Translations under genes and position numbers: made by a program
The notes under the pieces: generated by a model
What the model saw: the letters and a program-made list of their open reading frames with translations, nothing else
The model's database searches: none
Told to the model about the DNA's origin: nothing
DNA from: Nostoc sp. FACHB-110
GTDB lineage: Bacteria > Cyanobacteriota > Cyanobacteriia > Cyanobacteriales > Nostocaceae
Length of the DNA: 64,000 nt
NCBI RefSeq assembly: GCF_014697425.1
Contig: NZ_JACJRU010000030.1
Span: forward strand, 1 to 64,000
Direction of reading: 5' to 3'
Part shown: positions 17,165-25,297 of the stretch, piece after piece
Numbering within the stretch: the stretch's first letter is position 1
Layout of the letters: each line of letters starts with the position of its first letter

Positions 17165-17743
17165 TTATGACTCTATATCCTCATCACTGCTTTTAAGTGA
17201 GTCAATAATTCTGTAGAAAGTTAAAGCGGTGTTACCGTAGACTTTTTGGCGACAGATTTCCCAATTGGTTATTACTGGTGGTGTCCAACCTTGGGGATTA
17301 TGTTCTACGGCGATTTCACCTTTGGGGTCTAGCAAATTATATTCAGCGATCGCTTCTAACACAGGTTGATATAATCCACTAGCATAAGGCGGATCAAAAT
17401 AAATTTTGTCAAACTGTTTTCCTGACAAAATTTTTGACTGTTGAATCACATCACCACGTAACATCTGCCATTTTTGTTCGTTGCTGGCTAATTGCTGCCA
17501 ATTTTGTTGAATAACTGCACAGGCTCGGCTTGATTGCTCAATTCCTACTACCAAGCTGGCTCCTCTACACAAAGCCTCTGCACCCATCGAACCACTACCC
17601 GCGCACAAATCTAGCCAGCGACAACCAACAATTTCGCCTTGCCAAATATTAAAGACAGCTTCTCTTACCCGCGCGCTGGTGGGTCTGGTTTCTTTCCCTG
17701 GTAAAGTTTTAATCGGGCGTTTACCGTAAATTCTCAAACTCAT
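17165..17743 (-). CDS. rsmD: 16S rRNA (guanine-N2-966) methyltransferase
   Basis: A 192-aa SAM-dependent methyltransferase that would methylate G966 of 16S rRNA during small-subunit assembly. The N-terminal RPTSARVREAVFN motif of the RsmD family is present. So are the SAM-binding LDLCAGSGSMGAEAL and the catalytic FDPPYASG. The length is usual for the family. The start is ATG 17743; no strong ribosome site is visible. It is followed downstream on the same strand only by the petG spacer. Confidence 0.92.
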   Translation of the reverse strand: MSLRIYGKRPIKTLPGKETRPTSARVREAVFNIWQGEIVGCRWLDLCAGSGSMGAEALCRGASLVVGIEQSSRACAVIQQNWQQLASNEQKWQMLRGDVIQQSKILSGKQFDKIYFDPPYASGLYQPVLEAIAEYNLLDPKGEIAVEHNPQGWTPPVITNWEICRQKVYGNTALTFYRIIDSLKSSDEDIES

Positions 17744-17801
17744 GATTTATGGTCATTGTTTATGAGTCACTGGTCATTAGCCATTAGTCTGTAACTAAAA
17801 A

Positions 17802-17829
17802 TGACAAAAGACAAATGACAAACAACAAA
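17802..17829. repeat. Heptanucleotide tandem repeat
   Basis: Four 7-bp units in a row, TGACAAA AGACAAA TGACAAA and CAACAAA, between rsmD and hisH. This is typical of the short tandemly repeated repetitive sequences of heterocystous cyanobacteria. Confidence 0.8.
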
Positions 17830-17831
17830 CC

Positions 17832-18467
17832 CTAGGCTGCAATTTGTTCACGAACTTGAGAAACAAAATTAGACAGGATTTGCAATCCTATATTAGATGA
17901 TTTTTCTGGGTGAAATTGCACTGCCATCAGGTTTTCTTTGGCAATGGCCGCGGTAATAGTTTGAGTACCGTGGGTAACAGTTGCAGCTTTCACTTGCGGA
18001 TCTGTTGGGTCAACATAATAGGAATGCACAAAATAAACCCAAGGATTAGCTGGCAAATGCTCCCATAAAATGCTTTTTGGTTGCGTTAATTCCAGTTGAT
18101 TCCAACCCATGTGGGGAATTGTAATTCCTGGTTCATGCTGAAATCGGCGAACTTTTCCTTTAATAATTCCCAGTCCCGGTTGAGTTCCTTCTGCACTTGA
18201 TTCAAAAAGAATTTGCAATCCTAAACAAATTCCCAAAAAAGGTTTGCCAGATAATATCGCGTCTTTTATCGGTTGTTCTAAATTCCGTTCTCGTAAATGC
18301 TGCACTGCGGGATCAAATGCGCCAACTCCTGGCAATACTACTGCATCTGCCAAGGATATTTCTTTAGCAGAATCTGTAATCTTAGGAGTTGCCCCAGCTT
18401 TTTCTATTCCTTTACAGACTGAGTGCAAATTTCCCATGTCGTAATCTACGACTGCAATAACTGGCAT
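17832..18467 (-). CDS. hisH: Imidazole glycerol phosphate synthase, glutaminase subunit
   Basis: A 211-aa class I glutamine amidotransferase that releases ammonia from glutamine for HisF in histidine synthesis. The N-terminal VVDYDMGNLHSV, the nucleophile Cys in LGICLGLQ, and the His/Glu pair in QFHPEKS are all present. The start is ATG 18467, with AAGGAG 8 nt upstream. hisF is not adjacent, which is common in cyanobacteria. It is divergent from the peptidase-like gene at 18526. Confidence 0.95.
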   Translation of the reverse strand: MPVIAVVDYDMGNLHSVCKGIEKAGATPKITDSAKEISLADAVVLPGVGAFDPAVQHLRERNLEQPIKDAILSGKPFLGICLGLQILFESSAEGTQPGLGIIKGKVRRFQHEPGITIPHMGWNQLELTQPKSILWEHLPANPWVYFVHSYYVDPTDPQVKAATVTHGTQTITAAIAKENLMAVQFHPEKSSNIGLQILSNFVSQVREQIAA

Positions 18468-18525
18468 TGACCTGCTCCTTGTAAATTTATTATGGAGGGT
18501 TTTTCTATTCTAAATAATAATTCTA

Positions 18526-19038
18526 ATGAAGAAAAGATTTTTATTAACTTCTTTTGACACTTGGTTAAGCGATCAAGAGTCAAATTCATCTGATGATTTA
18601 TTACAAGAAGTGAGTAAAGTTGAATCGATTCCCCACGATTTAAATTTTCTGCGACTTTTACCTGTAGACGTGATGCTGGCTAGTTCCTGGGTAATTCAAA
18701 AAATCGACCAGTGGCAACCAGATTACATTATCTGTTGTGGCATGGCTGCTAGTAGACAAAGATTAAGTGTCGAGGTGGGTGCTAATCAAGGCGCGATTTT
18801 TTTGCAGTCAGCAGTTAATCTGGAAAAATTAGTTTCGGGAACAGTAGCAACTGATATTAGTAAGGACTGCGGTAAGTTTGTTTGTGAGGGTCTTTATTAT
18901 GCAGTTCTTGACTATCTACAGGAATATCAATTGACAAGTCGTTGTATATTTGTTCACGTTCCAGTTTTAAATCAAGATAATTTTCTGCCTATTCTTGCTG
19001 ATTTCTTATTAATTATTAACAATTTGGCACTCGCATAA
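18526..19038 (+). CDS. Pyroglutamyl-peptidase-like (C15) protein
   Basis: A 170-aa protein resembling pyrrolidone-carboxylate peptidase, which removes N-terminal pyroglutamate. Visible matches are the N-terminal FLLTSFDTW (family LLTGFxPF), YIICCGMAASRQRLSVEVGA (with the catalytic Glu), CGKFVCEGLYY (catalytic Cys) and IFVHVP (catalytic His). The triad therefore looks intact. However, it is shorter than typical Pcp (about 200 aa), lacking part of the middle, so it is a divergent member. The start is ATG 18526, 58 bp from the divergent hisH. Confidence 0.72.
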   Translation: MKKRFLLTSFDTWLSDQESNSSDDLLQEVSKVESIPHDLNFLRLLPVDVMLASSWVIQKIDQWQPDYIICCGMAASRQRLSVEVGANQGAIFLQSAVNLEKLVSGTVATDISKDCGKFVCEGLYYAVLDYLQEYQLTSRCIFVHVPVLNQDNFLPILADFLLIINNLALA

Positions 19039-19079
19039 AATGGTGTGCGTCTTGTAGGAAAAAATAGTCACCTAAGTAT

Positions 19080-20438
19080 ATGTTGTCATTTTTACTCAGT
19101 TCATTGATTGCTCAAGCAACTCCGCCTACACCACCACCAGAAGAAGTTATCCAACAGCAACAAGTTTTGCCCTTACCAGGAAAGTTAGATTCAGTACCTA
19201 CTTTTAATAGCAACAGTCCAGAATTAGTGTTGAAAGAAGGAATTTTATTATCTACTTTTCCTGGGGATGGCAAAAAAGTACCAACGGCACATTTAAATTT
19301 TCCGTTTCGGGGAAGATTTGATATTTTTGCTCATCATGTTGCTAAAGCCGAACCACCAGAAAATCTGCGATCGCTCTATCTCGGTATAATTTTGCATAAC
19401 CCGACTGAGCAACCAGTCACCATCAATATATTGCAAGCGGCGAGTTATTTAAGCCAACCAGATGCGCCATTTATTGAGTTACCGCCGTTTGTCGAAGATG
19501 CGGCGGGAAAAGTATTTGCTGGGCCAGGCGATCGCGTCATGTCTGATATTCTCAGAGGCAGACGACAATCAATCTTTCCCGCGCAAATTGTCCTTGCACC
19601 TAAACAAAGTCAGATGTTGCTGAACCTCCCTATCCCTGTGCAGGGACTAACACCACCTTTAAATGGTCGTTCTACCCTAATACGTTTGCGGAGTAACGGT
19701 ACAGTTTATGCTGCTAGTTTAGCGATGTTTGCTAAAGATAATCCTGATGGTAGTGAACGTGCGCCGACTCTAGAAGAATGGCAGAATTTATTAGATAACG
19801 GTGAATTATCCACCCCACGCGATAAAACACCTACTCCCTTAGAAGAAACTGGTAAGCCAAGAATTTACGGGCGTGTAGCGGGAGTTGCAGGTGGTTCTTT
19901 TTGGAGAGCATTTATAGTAGATAATCCCAAAGCCAGGTTTTTGACAATTCCCCAGCCAGGACAAGCTGTTTCTTACGCGCTAAGTACCCTGCATGGCGGA
20001 ACATTGGGGACTAATCAAATTCAAAGTGCGCCAATGTTAGTGCGTTATCCCGACACTGCATATCGCGCACACGGCAACTATGCAATTCAATACAACCTGA
20101 AGTTACCGCTATACAACAATACTGCTACAGCAAAAACTGTGGCGGTAGCAATGCAAACTCCAATTAAAGAGGATCAGTTAATTAAACCAGGGCTGCGCTT
20201 TTTTGCTACCCCAGCACGCCAAACCTTCTTTCGCGGCAGTGTGCGGATACGTTACAAAGATGATCAAGGTTTACCCCAAACCAAATTTGTGCATTTAGTT
20301 CAAAAGCGGGGGCAACCAGGAGAACCACTGGTAGTATTAAATATGAAACCAAGCGATCGCAGATTAGTAGAAGTAGATTTTCTCTATCCGCCTGATGCTA
20401 CCCCACCGCAAGTATTAACTGTGTTAACCCAAAGATGA
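19080..20438 (+). CDS. DUF3370 exported protein
   Basis: A 452-aa protein recognised from overall sequence as the cyanobacterial DUF3370 family, whose function is not established. A short hydrophobic N-terminus (MLSFLLSSLIAQA) followed by a proline-rich stretch looks like a signal peptide. The rest is beta-rich, with GRVAGVAGGSFWRAF and the repeated phrase YNNTATAKTVAVAM. A cell-envelope or periplasmic location is likely. It is followed immediately by a palindrome. Confidence 0.72.
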   Translation: MLSFLLSSLIAQATPPTPPPEEVIQQQQVLPLPGKLDSVPTFNSNSPELVLKEGILLSTFPGDGKKVPTAHLNFPFRGRFDIFAHHVAKAEPPENLRSLYLGIILHNPTEQPVTINILQAASYLSQPDAPFIELPPFVEDAAGKVFAGPGDRVMSDILRGRRQSIFPAQIVLAPKQSQMLLNLPIPVQGLTPPLNGRSTLIRLRSNGTVYAASLAMFAKDNPDGSERAPTLEEWQNLLDNGELSTPRDKTPTPLEETGKPRIYGRVAGVAGGSFWRAFIVDNPKARFLTIPQPGQAVSYALSTLHGGTLGTNQIQSAPMLVRYPDTAYRAHGNYAIQYNLKLPLYNNTATAKTVAVAMQTPIKEDQLIKPGLRFFATPARQTFFRGSVRIRYKDDQGLPQTKFVHLVQKRGQPGEPLVVLNMKPSDRRLVEVDFLYPPDATPPQVLTVLTQR

Positions 20439-20442
20439 TTTA

Positions 20443-20469
20443 TAGAGACGTTGCGATGCAACGTCTCTA
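20443..20469. repeat. Palindromic repeat, possible bidirectional terminator
   Basis: A perfect 12-bp stem (20443-20454 with 20458-20469, TAGAGACGTTGC arm) with a 3-nt loop lies between two convergent genes. The TAGAGACG...CGTCTCTA core also occurs at 22192-22219 and, decayed, at 34322-34348. It is therefore a dispersed palindrome that here may serve as terminator for both genes. Confidence 0.75.
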
Positions 20470-20470
20470 G

Positions 20471-20998
20471 TTAAGAATTATAAAATGAATAGACTGCTAA
20501 CAGACCATTATATTCAGGTAAAATCACCAGTCCTTTGGTCTGAAAATTGCAGTTTTTATTTGTAACTATACCCGGTTGATTTACCTCATTTTTCTTCCAA
20601 AAACTGAATAAGTTGATCAACTTAGAGAACCAGTTTTCTGAAGCCTGCTGGCTAACTAACCCAGTTCCTATTTCACCAAATCGAATCTTCTTAGCTTCAA
20701 TTTGAGCTTGCTTGATATACTCTAAAGCTTTAATGTGCTTTGCTTGAGTAACAATGCTTTTACTCCAATATTGATTTTCCGGTTGATATTCAGCAAGTAT
20801 TTTGAGTGTTGCACATTCTGGATGCCATAAATTGTGAGTATCAACTTGTTTCAAGTAAATGGTGGCTTTAGTTGGAGAATGAATTTCTACACGCTCAACT
20901 AAAACCTCCCAACTTGCACCACCGGCATAACTGGGAGTGGAACATACTCCAATGAATAAGATTGCACTTCCCAAACTTTTGAGAATTTTGCGTTGCAT
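20471..20998 (-). CDS. Hypothetical exported protein, 175 aa
   Basis: Not recognised. It has a clear signal peptide (LGSAILFIGVCSTPSYA|GG, cut near residue 25). The mature part is about 150 residues, with three cysteines that could form disulfides (PECATL, NKNCNF among them). The only further aromatic-rich segment is ENWFSKLINLFSFWKK. Probably periplasmic. It is convergent with the DUF3370 gene. Confidence 0.6.
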   Translation of the reverse strand: MQRKILKSLGSAILFIGVCSTPSYAGGASWEVLVERVEIHSPTKATIYLKQVDTHNLWHPECATLKILAEYQPENQYWSKSIVTQAKHIKALEYIKQAQIEAKKIRFGEIGTGLVSQQASENWFSKLINLFSFWKKNEVNQPGIVTNKNCNFQTKGLVILPEYNGLLAVYSFYNS

Positions 20999-21284
20999 TA
21001 TTTTTGAAACTTATATCGAAACGTTAGTACAGTTCGCCATGAAGAGTGCTGAGTTAAAAAGACCACCCACAAGGGGGAGCCACTGCGGTGGACGGGTTTC
21101 CCGGCATAAAACAAGTGGCGTTGGGGTATCAACCTTCTCTCGGTAATAGGATTCCGCTTAACATCGGGCGGGGCTTTTACCATAGTGCAAAAGTACTCAG
21201 TACTCTTTCTTCTTACTCAGCACGGGCTAAACGCCCCGCTACCGCTAACAGCACTCAGGACTGAGCGTTGTAAATCAACAGACT
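20999..21284. repeat. Repeat cluster with a 44-bp module shared with the helicase gene
   Basis: This spacer has no credible gene. It holds STRR heptamers (AGTGCTGAGT near 21043, TACTCAGTACTC near 21193). A 44-bp block at 21215-21258 is identical to 52934-52977, which lies inside the coding sequence of the helicase-like gene. An open frame over it is only translated repeat. Confidence 0.85.
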
Positions 21285-21442
21285 ATCAGAGGATGTTTGG
21301 AAAGATTGGAAATCGGGGCTACACAGACAAAACCCACTGGCGTGAGTTGGAAAACCTTGATTTTGCGTTAGTCCACGTAGGTGGACTTTGCTTGTGTAGT
21401 AGCGAATTCTATTCGCCCAATACTTTTCAAACATCTTCTCAG
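21285..21442. mobile_element. MITE-like element, 158 bp
   Basis: Imperfect terminal inverted repeats of 20 bp (21285-21304 and 21423-21442, 16 of 20 matching, core GATGTTTG). They bound an internal part with a GGCTACACAGACAAAACC-like module, a TTAGTCCACGTAGGTGGACT palindrome and a GCGAATTCTATTCGCC palindrome. The same modular order occurs reversed in the element at 39125-39349. No transposase is present, so it is a non-autonomous element. Confidence 0.75.
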
Positions 21443-21500
21443 AAATTGCTAAAAGGCTTGTGACATCGTTATTCTTTCTTTTACCGTTTGCCTTGTTGTA

Positions 21501-22115
21501 CTAGTCAACACGTTGAATACCAATATGTTGCGTAAAGACAAACCAATCTTTGGAAAAACCTCTAAATTCGATATCCTTGAGATTAAATTTGAGATGATTA
21601 TCCTGAAGGGCAAATTTCACAATATTATTAGTATCTGGCTTGTCGGTTAATAAAATTAATTCTGTACCTGCTGGGATTTTTTGCTTAGATTGATCGTTAA
21701 GCACTTTAGAATCTACAGGTTGACGTTTAATTATAGTGTCTGTGTTAAACACCAATTTCAAGAAACCTTTTGTATCTCCAACACTTTGACGATCTACAGT
21801 AATTTTTACCGCATCTTTGGCTTTTTGTTGAGTTGCGATCGCCTGAATATTTGTTATAGGGTTGACTGCATCTTGAATAATTTTGACGTGTTGAGCAAAA
21901 GCATACCAGTTACTACTAAAACCTTTAATCTGGATATCGTCTAAAGCAAATCTATAGTGGTCGGCATGATTCGCAGGTATTTCGTAATCATTCAATACAA
22001 GTAGTGTGCCAATAGGAATATTTTGCTGCTTGGTGCTAGGCAATTGACTCGATTGGACTGGTTCTTGTTTGATTACCGTATCCTGGATAAACAAAATGCG
22101 ATTTAAGGTAGCCAT
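21501..22115 (-). CDS. Hypothetical protein with two homologous domains, 204 aa
   Basis: Not recognised as a known family. The protein is a tandem duplication: residues about 8-80 and about 120-200 share the pattern DT(V/I)IK(Q/R)xPV, IP(I/A)GT, FALxD, GFSxxWYAFxQH. Each half looks like a small beta-rich domain. There is no signal peptide or membrane segment. Start ATG 22115 is preceded by GGGTGAGA. Neighbours give no functional hint. Confidence 0.65.
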   Translation of the reverse strand: MATLNRILFIQDTVIKQEPVQSSQLPSTKQQNIPIGTLLVLNDYEIPANHADHYRFALDDIQIKGFSSNWYAFAQHVKIIQDAVNPITNIQAIATQQKAKDAVKITVDRQSVGDTKGFLKLVFNTDTIIKRQPVDSKVLNDQSKQKIPAGTELILLTDKPDTNNIVKFALQDNHLKFNLKDIEFRGFSKDWFVFTQHIGIQRVD

Positions 22116-22191
22116 ATTCTCACCCGGACAACTTATATCAAGTTATACAATATGTTTGATGTAAATTGTGCAGCACAAAACAATAAACAAG

Positions 22192-22219
22192 TAGAGACGG
22201 GAAATTTCGCGTCTCTACT
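22192..22219. repeat. Dispersed 28-bp palindrome
   Basis: GTAGAGACG and CGTCTCTAC arms enclose a GAAATTTC-type centre; one mismatch breaks perfect symmetry. Same family as 20443-20469 and 34322-34348. It lies between two genes that are transcribed away from each other, so it is unlikely to be a terminator here. Confidence 0.75.
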
Positions 22220-22334
22220 TAGTGTCTAGTGACAGATGAATGGTTCCTAAGAAGTGCGATCGCCTTTATTTCTCAGTGCTAAACTTTAACTAAAAGTAAC
22301 TAATCTTAGCAAAAACAGGACAAGAACAAGTTAA

Positions 22335-22913
22335 ATGAATACTGTAGTTCTCAATCTAGAACCCATAGCTCATTTAAGTGATGAGCAATTCTATCAATTG
22401 TGTATTGCTAATCGTGATTTAAACCTAGAAATGAGTGCAGCAGGAGAATTAATTATTGTGCCACCCGTAGGAGGAGAAAGCGGTAATCAAGAAGCTGAAC
22501 TAATAACTGATTTAGAAATCTGGAATCGGCAAGCTAAATTAGGCAAAGTTTTTAGTTCTTCAACTATCTTTATCTTACCAAATGGTGCAAAACGTTCTCC
22601 TGATGCAGCTTGGGTAAAATTAGAAAGATGGCAAGCTTTAACACCAGAACAGCGTCAAAAATTTCCGCCACTTGTACCAGATTTTGCCATTGAACTGCGT
22701 TCCCAAACAGATAGGCTCAAATCTTTGCAAGAGAAAATGCAGGAATATATGGAAAATGGTTTGCGTTTAGGATGGTTGATTAATTACCAAGATGCCGCAG
22801 TAGAAATTTACCGACTAGGAAAACCTGTCGAAACAAGACAAATACCCACAATTCTTTTTGGAGAAGATGTCTTACCTGGATTTGAAATGCAATTGATCAG
22901 GACTTACGTATGA
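22335..22913 (+). CDS. Uma2-family (DUF820) putative restriction-fold nuclease
   Basis: A 192-aa member of the very large cyanobacterial Uma2/DUF820 family, which has a PD-(D/E)XK nuclease fold but mostly unknown roles. The likely catalytic residues are present: the Asp in RSPDAAWV, and the Asp and Glu in VPDFAIELRS. The last residues (RTYV) and the stop codon are encoded by a small repeat element starting near 22898, so the C-terminus has been altered by the insertion. Confidence 0.85.
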   Translation: MNTVVLNLEPIAHLSDEQFYQLCIANRDLNLEMSAAGELIIVPPVGGESGNQEAELITDLEIWNRQAKLGKVFSSSTIFILPNGAKRSPDAAWVKLERWQALTPEQRQKFPPLVPDFAIELRSQTDRLKSLQEKMQEYMENGLRLGWLINYQDAAVEIYRLGKPVETRQIPTILFGEDVLPGFEMQLIRTYV

Positions 22914-22998
22914 AACCAAAAAATCAAGTCAAGGGTGTAGGGGTGTATCCAAAACCGATTAACCCAATCTCCACAGACAATCTTTGTGCGTAAGCCCT
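22898..22998. mobile_element. Small element with ACTTACG ends
   Basis: About 100 bp bounded by AGGACTTACG on the left and CGTAAGCCCT on the right, an inverted pair. Two further stretches with the same kind of ends lie at 31511-31588 and 56464-56582. The interiors differ, so these may be remnants of one family of non-autonomous elements. Confidence 0.55.
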
Positions 22999-23010
22999 AT
23001 TGATATTAAC

Positions 23011-24417
23011 CTAACCTCTTTGAAAACCTTTGACTGGTTGTTTTTGTCCTTTAGCCTTAGGTTTAGATTTACTCACTTCTGCCAGTGCTTCTTCAAATAA
23101 ATTATGCAAATGTATAGGAACGCTCGCAATTTCTGGTAATTCTGGCTCAATAGATTTACCAAATTCTTGCAAGATATTATCTAAATCATTATTCAAGTTA
23201 AACTCAGGACGTTGTAAGAAATCTCGCAGGACTTGTTCTAGCTGAGTGGGATATTTTTGTGCTAATCGCTGCCAAATATAAGCACTAATACTTTTATCAG
23301 TTAAATAATAGCGGATTAGTTTTTCTGCGCCTTCAATACTTCGCCAATCATCCGCTAATAAAATAGTAGTGACTTTAGTATATGTTGGTAGAAAACTCAT
23401 GCCCCAACGTGGATGAGAAATTGCTGTGACTTGTTCAGCTTTGCGTAAATCGGTTGGTAAATCAACTTTAGGAGCAGCCATTTTTTGAGTGCTATTTTTG
23501 CCATTGATGATTTGCGAAACTGCCTGAGCATCAACACCAAGTTCTTTAGCAGCAGCAGTTAATTGCTCTTCGTTAATTCCGGCTTTAGCTACTATCTCAT
23601 CTAAAGATTGAGAAGTATCAAGTCCAGCAGACTTGAGATATATCTTGCTAATTATTTCTTGAAATTCGGTGATTTTTTTATTTAGTTTATAGCCTGGCAA
23701 TGTGACTTCATCACCTCCAAAAAAATCAACAAACTGCTGATGATAATGCTCTACTGATTTCCATGCTTCTTCTAACAAATCTGGAGCATCGCTATAAAGA
23801 TTGCTTTTATAATTATCTTTAAAATTGCCGATAGCGACGGCGAGTTTTGGTTTACCAAGTTTACCCAAAAAGGTAGATGGGCCAGAAAATATCCACTCGC
23901 TTTCGGTAAGGGGAGAAATGCGTGTGAGGAGAATATCTCCTGGTTGAAAACGAGAGATACCTTGTTGCTTTTCGTTAGTAGTAGGCTTAACAATGTAATT
24001 TTTGGCTGTCAGGACAATATAATTTTTAGCTGTCAGCCAGTTGATTAGCTCTAAGCCATTAGGTAGAATTTGCGAAATTTTAAATAACCCAATAAAACTA
24101 CGATGCCAGCTATTGAGTAAATGGCGATCGCTTGCTGATAAATCTGGATGACTAGCAATAAATAAATCTATTGGTGAGCGATCGCCAATTTTTCCTTCTG
24201 TAATAAATCTATCAATAATTAAGTCTTGTTGCGTCTTGTCACTATGACCACGCCGCAACTGTTCAGCTGCATATATCTCTAGTGCTTTTGCTAGTTCACC
24301 TTCTGCATCTAAGACAAAATTAACTAAAGCTTGTTTAAGTGTACGCGCTCTTTCTACTATTGCATCCACAAGCGAATCTCTCTGCTCAACAGTTGTAGAA
24401 TATAGCGTTTTCTTCAA
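23011..24417 (-). CDS. Conserved hypothetical protein, 468 aa
   Basis: I do not recognise this family. It is a soluble, charged, mostly helical protein with no signal peptide. It begins with a helical segment (RARTLKQALVNFVLDAEGELAKALEIY), has a GISRFQPGDILLTR segment in the middle, and ends with a low-complexity basic tail (SKPKAKGQKQPVKGFQRG). Near residues 131-146 an 8-residue unit (LTAKNYIV) is directly duplicated, matching a 24-bp tandem duplication near 24000. Convergent with the Uma2 gene. Confidence 0.7.
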   Translation of the reverse strand: MKKTLYSTTVEQRDSLVDAIVERARTLKQALVNFVLDAEGELAKALEIYAAEQLRRGHSDKTQQDLIIDRFITEGKIGDRSPIDLFIASHPDLSASDRHLLNSWHRSFIGLFKISQILPNGLELINWLTAKNYIVLTAKNYIVKPTTNEKQQGISRFQPGDILLTRISPLTESEWIFSGPSTFLGKLGKPKLAVAIGNFKDNYKSNLYSDAPDLLEEAWKSVEHYHQQFVDFFGGDEVTLPGYKLNKKITEFQEIISKIYLKSAGLDTSQSLDEIVAKAGINEEQLTAAAKELGVDAQAVSQIINGKNSTQKMAAPKVDLPTDLRKAEQVTAISHPRWGMSFLPTYTKVTTILLADDWRSIEGAEKLIRYYLTDKSISAYIWQRLAQKYPTQLEQVLRDFLQRPEFNLNNDLDNILQEFGKSIEPELPEIASVPIHLHNLFEEALAEVSKSKPKAKGQKQPVKGFQRG

Positions 24418-24518
24418 TTCTCACATCTAGCAATAGCTAGATTTCTTAAGTCAGACTTCCATACCTTTATGCTGGGGCTTCAGACCTTTTGTGTTAAGCG
24501 CGATTATTACTTTTTTTT

Positions 24519-24549
24519 ACTCAGCACTCGTTACTCAGCACTCAGCACT
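24519..24549. repeat. Heptanucleotide repeat of the CTCAGCA family
   Basis: ACTCAGCACTCGTTACTCAG, followed by further CACTCAG units, in the spacer between two divergent genes. Same unit as at 17041, 21200, 30121 and inside the helicase-like gene. Confidence 0.8.
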
Positions 24550-24653
24550 GTTTCGGTGAATTGGTAAATTCTTTAACTATGCTAGTATGCCCTTAAACAA
24601 GGGATAAACTCAGCATTCTTTAATACTCTTCAAAACACTAGCGAGAATTTACC

Positions 24654-25292
24654 GTGAGCTTATCTATTTATTTCCTTCGTCACGGACAAACTGAGTGCAG
24701 CCGCAATAATGCTTTTTGTGGTTCCATAAACACAGAACTGACTCCAGAAGGCTTGGATATGGCTGAAGCTTTTGCCAATGCTTACAAGTCTCTAGCTTGG
24801 CAGGCAATTTTTTCTAGTCCAATGCACCGCACCATAGCCACAGCTAAACCTCTATGTACAGCTATATCTATGGAACCACAGCTGCGCGATGGTTTAAAAG
24901 AAATCAACTACGGCCTATGGGAAGGCAAAACTCCACAAACCGTTAACCAAGAATATCACGATGATTATATTCGCTGGTCAGCAGACCCAGCTTGGTATGC
25001 ACCCACAGGCGGAGAAATGGCGATTACAATTGCTTCTCGAGCAATGGGAGTAATTGAAGAAATTAAACATCTTTACACCAATGGCAATATTTTAGTGGTG
25101 TCTCACAAAGCCACAATTAGAATTATGTTGTGTAGTTTGCTGGGGATTGATGTAGGACGTTTTCGCTATCGCTTGGGCTGTCCTGTTGCTTCTGTGAGCA
25201 TTGTAGAATTTACTGCACACGGGCCATTGTTAAAGGCATTAGCCGACCAGACACATTTAGATGCTCATTTACGCAATTTATCTGGCACTTAA
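24654..25292 (+). CDS. Histidine phosphatase (phosphoglycerate mutase-like)
   Basis: A 212-aa protein of the histidine phosphatase superfamily. The catalytic LRHGQTE motif is at residues about 8-14, followed by the SSPMHRTIATA arginine and the second histidine in VVSHKATIRIM. Relatives include phosphoglycerate mutases and sugar or cobalamin phosphatases; which one cannot be said. The start is GTG 24654. The next gene begins 5 bp after the stop, so the two form an operon. Confidence 0.85.
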   Translation: MSLSIYFLRHGQTECSRNNAFCGSINTELTPEGLDMAEAFANAYKSLAWQAIFSSPMHRTIATAKPLCTAISMEPQLRDGLKEINYGLWEGKTPQTVNQEYHDDYIRWSADPAWYAPTGGEMAITIASRAMGVIEEIKHLYTNGNILVVSHKATIRIMLCSLLGIDVGRFRYRLGCPVASVSIVEFTAHGPLLKALADQTHLDAHLRNLSGT

Positions 25293-25297
25293 AGATT

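Noticed and set aside
21185..21463. 92-aa open frame
   Set aside because: It spans STRR repeats, the 44-bp shared module and the MITE; the peptide is translated repeat and shares its TQHGLNAPLPLTAL string with the repeat insert in the helicase-like gene.
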